DNA from: Dinochytrium kinnereticum
Taxonomy: Eukaryota > Chytridiomycota > Chytridiomycetes > Chytridiales > Chytridiaceae
Assembly: GCA_027604005.1 (NCBI GenBank)
Contig: JADGJT010000560.1
Location: forward strand, 1 to 11,867
DNA: 11,867 nucleotides
Direction of reading: 5' to 3'
The notes beneath the pieces are model-generated. The model did not search any database. It saw only the letters and a list, made by a program, of their open reading frames with translations, and was not told where the DNA came from. The translations under genes and the position numbers were made by a program. This document shows, in pieces, positions 8,601 to 11,867 of this stretch. Position 1 is the stretch's first letter; each line of letters starts with the position of its first letter.

Positions 8601-9342
8601 TTATGGCCACATGACTTACAGCCGCCCTTATATCTCTTGCGACCGCTGCTCTGAGTGCTCGCTCAAGGGAAAGACGGCCCCGCTTTACAACTTGGCCACT
8701 GGCGACTGCATTCCCTTGTCATCCACGAACCCCGCATGCCGTCAGTTCCTGTATGTCGAAGAGACGAAACATTACGTCGCCATGTCGGAGCAGGATCCTA
8801 CCGTTCGCAGTGGCCTATGCCTTGGCGCTAGGAACGAAACCCTCGGTCCTTGCTCTCCCACTGTCACTTGGAAGCACTACAACGACTATTTCCTGACAAT
8901 GAACCATGAGAAGGACGCCTGCCTCGGTACCAACTTTACTTTGACGAGCTGCATTGGAGACGACCTGAGGGGCACCAAGCTATGGTCGCATGGTCCGTCT
9001 ATCCTCGAAAGTTTGGATACTGGCAGGAATAGGTTGATGTACGTCGGTCAGAGAATTGAGGGCTTTGGCGCTTCGTTCCAGCTGGGACCCAATGGGAATC
9101 TTATCCTTACTAACCGACGTGGTTCGTCGAAAATGGTCACCAGCAACAAGGTTTTCAGAGAGAAGACGGTGCTTGAGTTGACTGTGAATGGTGATCTGCT
9201 TGTGACGAATCTTTATGGAAACGTTACGGTGCAGACGGTTGTTGGGAGAAAGGGCGTTCCTCCTTACAAGGCCTTTATTTCATCTGATGGGGCGTTTGTC
9301 ATCCAGGATTCAAAGAACATCACAACTTATCGGTTCGCTTGA
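5655..9342 (+). CDS. Large secreted multidomain lectin-like protein, 1201 aa, two exons
   Basis: Exons 5655-6220 and 6303-9342 join in frame (split Lys189 codon). Residues 1-22 are a signal peptide, followed by a Gly run. Two CX3C pairs (Cys32/36, Cys55/59) and an acidic stretch follow, then three multibasic sites (101-103, 148-149, 176-178) that could be processed by a Kex2/furin-type protease. Residues about 243-573 are very rich in Ser, Thr and Asn with alternating polar residues, suggesting extended beta structure; I recognise no named domain there. Residues about 668-798 and 838-958 carry bulb-lectin-like repeats with Asp/Asn-Gly turns and Ile/Val-Trp ends. The nearest mannose-site match (QADGELELL, about 772-780) is degenerate. 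Cys-rich residues 968-1072 include a ricin-like unit (Cys1028, Cys1039, Trp1045, Cys1062, Cys1072), and a third bulb-like segment ends the protein. Likely extracellular. A cell-wall adhesin or a membrane-active protein are both possible, and neither is shown. Confidence 0.88.
6221..6302 (+). other. Spliceosomal intron, 82 bp, phase 2
   Basis: The donor is GTAAGT at 6221. A branch-site match CTAAC is at 6279-6283, and the acceptor AATAG ends at 6302. Removing it joins two long open frames exactly in phase and bypasses the TAA at 6222-6224. The intron separates the signal peptide and Cys/multibasic module from the Ser/Thr/Asn-rich and lectin parts. Confidence 0.92.
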
Positions 9343-9383
9343 AGTGATGTTATAGATTAGAAAAACATGAAATGACCTTTTCA

Positions 9384-9394
9384 AATAAAATAAA
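9384..9394 (+). terminator. Poly(A) signal of the large lectin gene
   Basis: AATAAAATAAA, two overlapping AATAAA hexamers, lies 42 nt after the stop codon. This is a suitable position for 3'-end cleavage of the rightward transcript. Confidence 0.65.
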
Positions 9395-9523
9395 CACAGA
9401 GCTTCATTGTATAAAGGCTTTGAAATGTTAATGTTGCTTAATGGTCCAGAAAACGATATCGAGTGAAGATAAATATGAGCTTTCATGAGGGAATAATGAT
9501 ATGAATAACTCAACTCCAGGAGT

Positions 9524-9541
9524 TTATTTAGATCTAAATAA
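9524..9541. repeat. Perfect 18-bp palindrome
   Basis: The sequence is its own reverse complement over nine base pairs on each side of the centre (between 9532 and 9533), with AGATCT in the middle and AT-rich arms. It lies about 180 nt after the lectin stop codon. It could be a dimeric protein binding site or a cruciform, or chance in AT-rich DNA. Confidence 0.5.
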
Positions 9542-10666
9542 TAACGATCTCAACACTTTCATATGCTTTCGGATGGGCATGATTAATTCATTTATTACTC
9601 TTCGTGAAACTCTTGCCCCCACGCCCTATCAAGTTGCACCAACAGTCTTCCTTTCATTCCCGTATCCTCATCTTGCTCGTACACATTCCCTATTTAGGTG
9701 GTTTCAATTCTGACGCTAGTCAATGTAAATCTGAAAAGGCAGAAGGAAGTTTGGCCCAACATGCTTTTTTGAAAGGTAATGTTTTCAGTTTAACTTCATC
9801 TACATCCTTGCACTGATCAGCATCTTATAGATGCTTGAGTTTCGACGAACGTTGGCGGGGTTTCGCTTTTTAGTTCAGCTTTCAGTCGTTTGCCTCGATC
9901 TCGTCAATAATCTATGCTGGTTACCGCTACAGTCACTGTTCGTGCAGTGCTACACTCCTTTTGTTGCAGAATGTGACCACCTTCCCTCACTTTTGGGGTA
10001 CAGAGCGGAAGCTACTTGACGTCGGCATCGGGCGAATATTGGGCTACCTCCAATCAAAGGTTCTATCCGCTGTATGATCTAAGTTAATAGTGTGGATCGC
10101 CATAGATATAGTATAACTGACGTTGGCATTGCAAGCACGGAATTCGAAGGGACATCTGTGACATGCTCTTGAATCCCTGACCTGGAAAGATGATATATGT
10201 CGCTCATAATTTCCCATAAAGATGCTAACCGTTTCTTTGAACCATCCAAAAGAACCATAAACCGCAAAGTATCTTATCGTTCTCAATAACTTTCTCCGAA
10301 TCTCTGATTTATCTGCTTTACGGGGTTGATTTCTCTATATTGTTTATTAACATACAAGCGATCATCTAAGTAAAATCCTCATTAGACACTCCAGCGTTCA
10401 ATTACTTGCTAATCACTGTAGCGAATTGCTTTTATAGTTAGGGTCATTTGCTTCTTTATCAACGCTTTGATTCTCCGCGCTTTGAGAGATTTAAGGACCT
10501 GAATCAACACAAGAAAATAAACGCTAGCCAAACCAGCTTCAAACTACTCCCCCTTCCTCGTAAGTATTAGTGACTAGATTGGATATCTATGAGATGAAGA
10601 CAAAAAATGTATCGCTGCCATGTTTCAAAGTTTTAAGTAGCAAAACATGATTGATACTTCGTTTTG

Positions 10667-10672
10667 TTTATT
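10667..10672 (-). terminator. Poly(A) signal of copy B
   Basis: On the minus strand this reads AATAAA, about 20 nt after the stop codon of copy B. The matching position in copy A reads GAAGAAACAAAG and has lost, or never had, the hexamer, so 3'-end formation may differ between the copies. Confidence 0.5.
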
Positions 10673-10691
10673 CCTCTCTAACATTACACAC

Positions 10692-11867
10692 TTAAGGCTT
10701 CTTCGATCCAATAGGCTTAAATTGCCCTGTCCCAACCTTTGCAGGTCCAGGCCTATTAACCCCGTATCTGCTCGATGCCACCCCCCTCTTCTGCATAAAA
10801 GACGTTGCCGAATTATCCGCTTGGATAGATCCCTTTGGTAACGTAATCTTTGGCCTGGCCACCACCCTCCTGATAGTGCCGCCCTTATACTCTGCTCCCT
10901 CAACAGAGTTGATCTTTCCCGCACCATCAGTGTAGTCGTCAAAAGCCATGGAGGGTGTCTTGCCATCAATTGACTTGAGAAGAGTGGCCACACTATCAGT
11001 CGCCTCGATTTTAGAAAGGTTCTCCTCCAGATCAAGAAGCGTTTCGTAGGTGTCAATGTCCGCTTTCGATCCTGAGGCTTGACTTCCACCGCTCGCAGCT
11101 GCGTCTGTGGAGAACTTTTGCTGCATGTACTTGACCGTTTGCCTTACAGAGTTGATGGTATGGCGGAGAATGAAAGCCTCTTCTTCGGTGGTGGGTTGGT
11201 TCATGTTGCCCTCAACGTAGTTCTCAAGCTTTTTAACAGCTTCTGCGATACTCGCTGTCGGTTGACCCTGGACGTTGGTTGCAAATAATTGCTTCGGGTC
11301 AAAATCGGTGTCAGTGGATGGGATGGTCTTATCGGCGAGCTCATGATCGTTGGCTTTCATGGCTTGCGCCCTCTTTGTAAGGTCTGTGATTCTTGAGGCA
11401 TGGTACCTTGCAGAAGCCACAGCCCTCACCAACGAATCCAACGCGACAAGTCCATCAGGAATAGACGGGGTGAAGAACTCAACCTTGTCTCTCTCCGATT
11501 CGAGGTTCATGCTGTCAGCCAGGTAGCTGTTGGCTATACCGCTAGAGATCTCGTAGCGACTGTTGGAATTGGGGGCAAGGCCTGAGATGGCCTGGTACCG
11601 TGTTTGACCAACATAGTTGTGAAGCAGTTTGGTTGGCGTTTTGTTTGGAGCGTACTGTTTGTATTTCTCCTGCATGTAGGCGACAGCATCGTCGCGGGTT
11701 TGAACCTGCTCCCTTCCACTCGCCTGAAGATCCCCATTGATCTCGTTAAACGTATCAGAGATCTGCCCGGGGTCGACGTTCATCCTCTCGATCCTTCCTT
11801 CGTACTTGCCAACATCCACCTGGAACTGCTTGGCCAGCTCTCGGAAAGTCTGATCAACGTCGTTGTC
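10692..11867 (-). CDS. Conserved protein of unknown function, copy B (5' partial)
   Basis: This is a paralogue of the gene at the left edge. The first Met in frame is at 11819, but the frame stays open to the window edge and the extra codons match copy A almost exactly, so that Met is internal and the true start is outside the window. About 391 codons are visible. By hand alignment the visible proteins differ at about 49 of 375 positions plus one inserted residue, roughly 87% identity. Differences cluster in a short Lys/Asp-rich segment (14 of 29 residues). The central region and the basic Gly/Pro tail with its Lys-Lys-Pro end are well kept. No stop or frameshift is present, so both copies are probably functional. 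Function is unknown. It converges on the lectin gene upstream of it in the window. Confidence 0.85.
   Translation of the reverse strand, partial: DNDVDQTFRELAKQFQVDVGKYEGRIERMNVDPGQISDTFNEINGDLQASGREQVQTRDDAVAYMQEKYKQYAPNKTPTKLLHNYVGQTRYQAISGLAPNSNSRYEISSGIANSYLADSMNLESERDKVEFFTPSIPDGLVALDSLVRAVASARYHASRITDLTKRAQAMKANDHELADKTIPSTDTDFDPKQLFATNVQGQPTASIAEAVKKLENYVEGNMNQPTTEEEAFILRHTINSVRQTVKYMQQKFSTDAAASGGSQASGSKADIDTYETLLDLEENLSKIEATDSVATLLKSIDGKTPSMAFDDYTDGAGKINSVEGAEYKGGTIRRVVARPKITLPKGSIQADNSATSFMQKRGVASSRYGVNRPGPAKVGTGQFKPIGSKKP

Larger units (their letters stand above)
9343..10691. other. AT-rich intergenic region, no gene supported
   Basis: About 1.35 kb between two convergent genes. 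It contains the poly(A) signals of both, a perfect 18-bp palindrome and several short open frames of up to about 80 codons, none with recognisable protein features. No tRNA, rRNA, tandem repeat or transposon terminus was seen. Base composition is visibly richer in A and T than in the flanking genes. Confidence 0.6.
10657..11867 (-). repeat. Right arm of the large inverted duplication
   Basis: This arm is the inverted partner of 663-1869 and runs to the window edge, so its full length is not visible. The outermost 60 or so bases match the left arm almost perfectly. Similarity continues past the stop codon for about 35 bases and then is lost. The two arms are separated by about 8.8 kb that holds both lectin genes and the GTPase relic. 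Confidence 0.9.

Noticed and set aside
10044..10286. A small minus-strand gene of 80 codons in the right intergenic region
   Set aside because: There is no recognisable motif, signal peptide or splice context, and competing frames of similar length overlap it. A short real gene cannot be fully excluded.
10692..11819. A 375-aa protein beginning at the Met at 11819
   Set aside because: The frame continues upstream to the window edge and the extra codons match copy A, where that position is Val inside the protein. The true start is outside the window.
663..11867. Transposon with terminal inverted repeats
   Set aside because: The inverted arms encode a gene and fade into unrelated sequence after the stop codon. 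No transposase, reverse transcriptase or target-site duplication was seen, though the outer ends lie outside the window.
1..11867. CRISPR array, tRNA or rRNA genes
   Set aside because: No regularly spaced direct repeats and no tRNA or rRNA core sequences were seen on either strand.

Overview
The window looks like nuclear DNA of a fungus. The evidence is an 82-bp intron with textbook fungal signals (GTAAGT donor, CTAAC branch site 20 nt before the AG), TATA boxes about 75 nt before start codons, AATAAA-type poly(A) signals, large single-purpose genes and no bacterial-style operons. The lineage cannot be fixed from sequence alone. Secreted bulb-lectin and ricin-lectin proteins of this kind fit filamentous or early-diverging fungi.

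Layout, left to right. (1) 3-1835 (+): the 3' part of a gene of unknown function (copy A), open at the left edge. (2) 1836-2489: intergenic, holding a decayed relic of a CobW/COG0523 GTPase gene around 1989-2230. (3) 2490-4940 (-): a complete, intronless gene for an 816-aa secreted protein with bulb-type lectin-like repeats, a Pro/Ser/Thr linker and a C-terminal ricin-B-type trefoil. (4) 4941-5654: a 714-bp divergent promoter region with a TATA box for each gene, plus a CCAAT box and a C/T-rich tract on the right-hand side. (5) 5655-9342 (+): a two-exon gene for a 1201-aa secreted protein. It has a Cys-rich, multibasic N-terminal module, a long Ser/Thr/Asn-rich region, bulb-lectin-like repeats and a ricin-like Cys/Trp unit. 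(6) 9343-10691: about 1.3 kb of AT-rich sequence with poly(A) signals and an 18-bp perfect palindrome, and no gene I can support. (7) 10692-11867 (-): a second, inverted copy (copy B) of the gene at the left edge, open at the right edge.

The most striking structure is a divergent pair of secreted lectin-like genes bracketed by two inverted, convergent copies of one unknown gene. The copies are about 87% identical in protein by my hand count. The two lectin proteins probably act outside the cell or at its surface and may be co-expressed from the shared promoter region. Whether the flanking family works with them is not shown by the sequence. The functions of the Ser/Thr/Asn-rich domain and of the flanking family are unknown to me.
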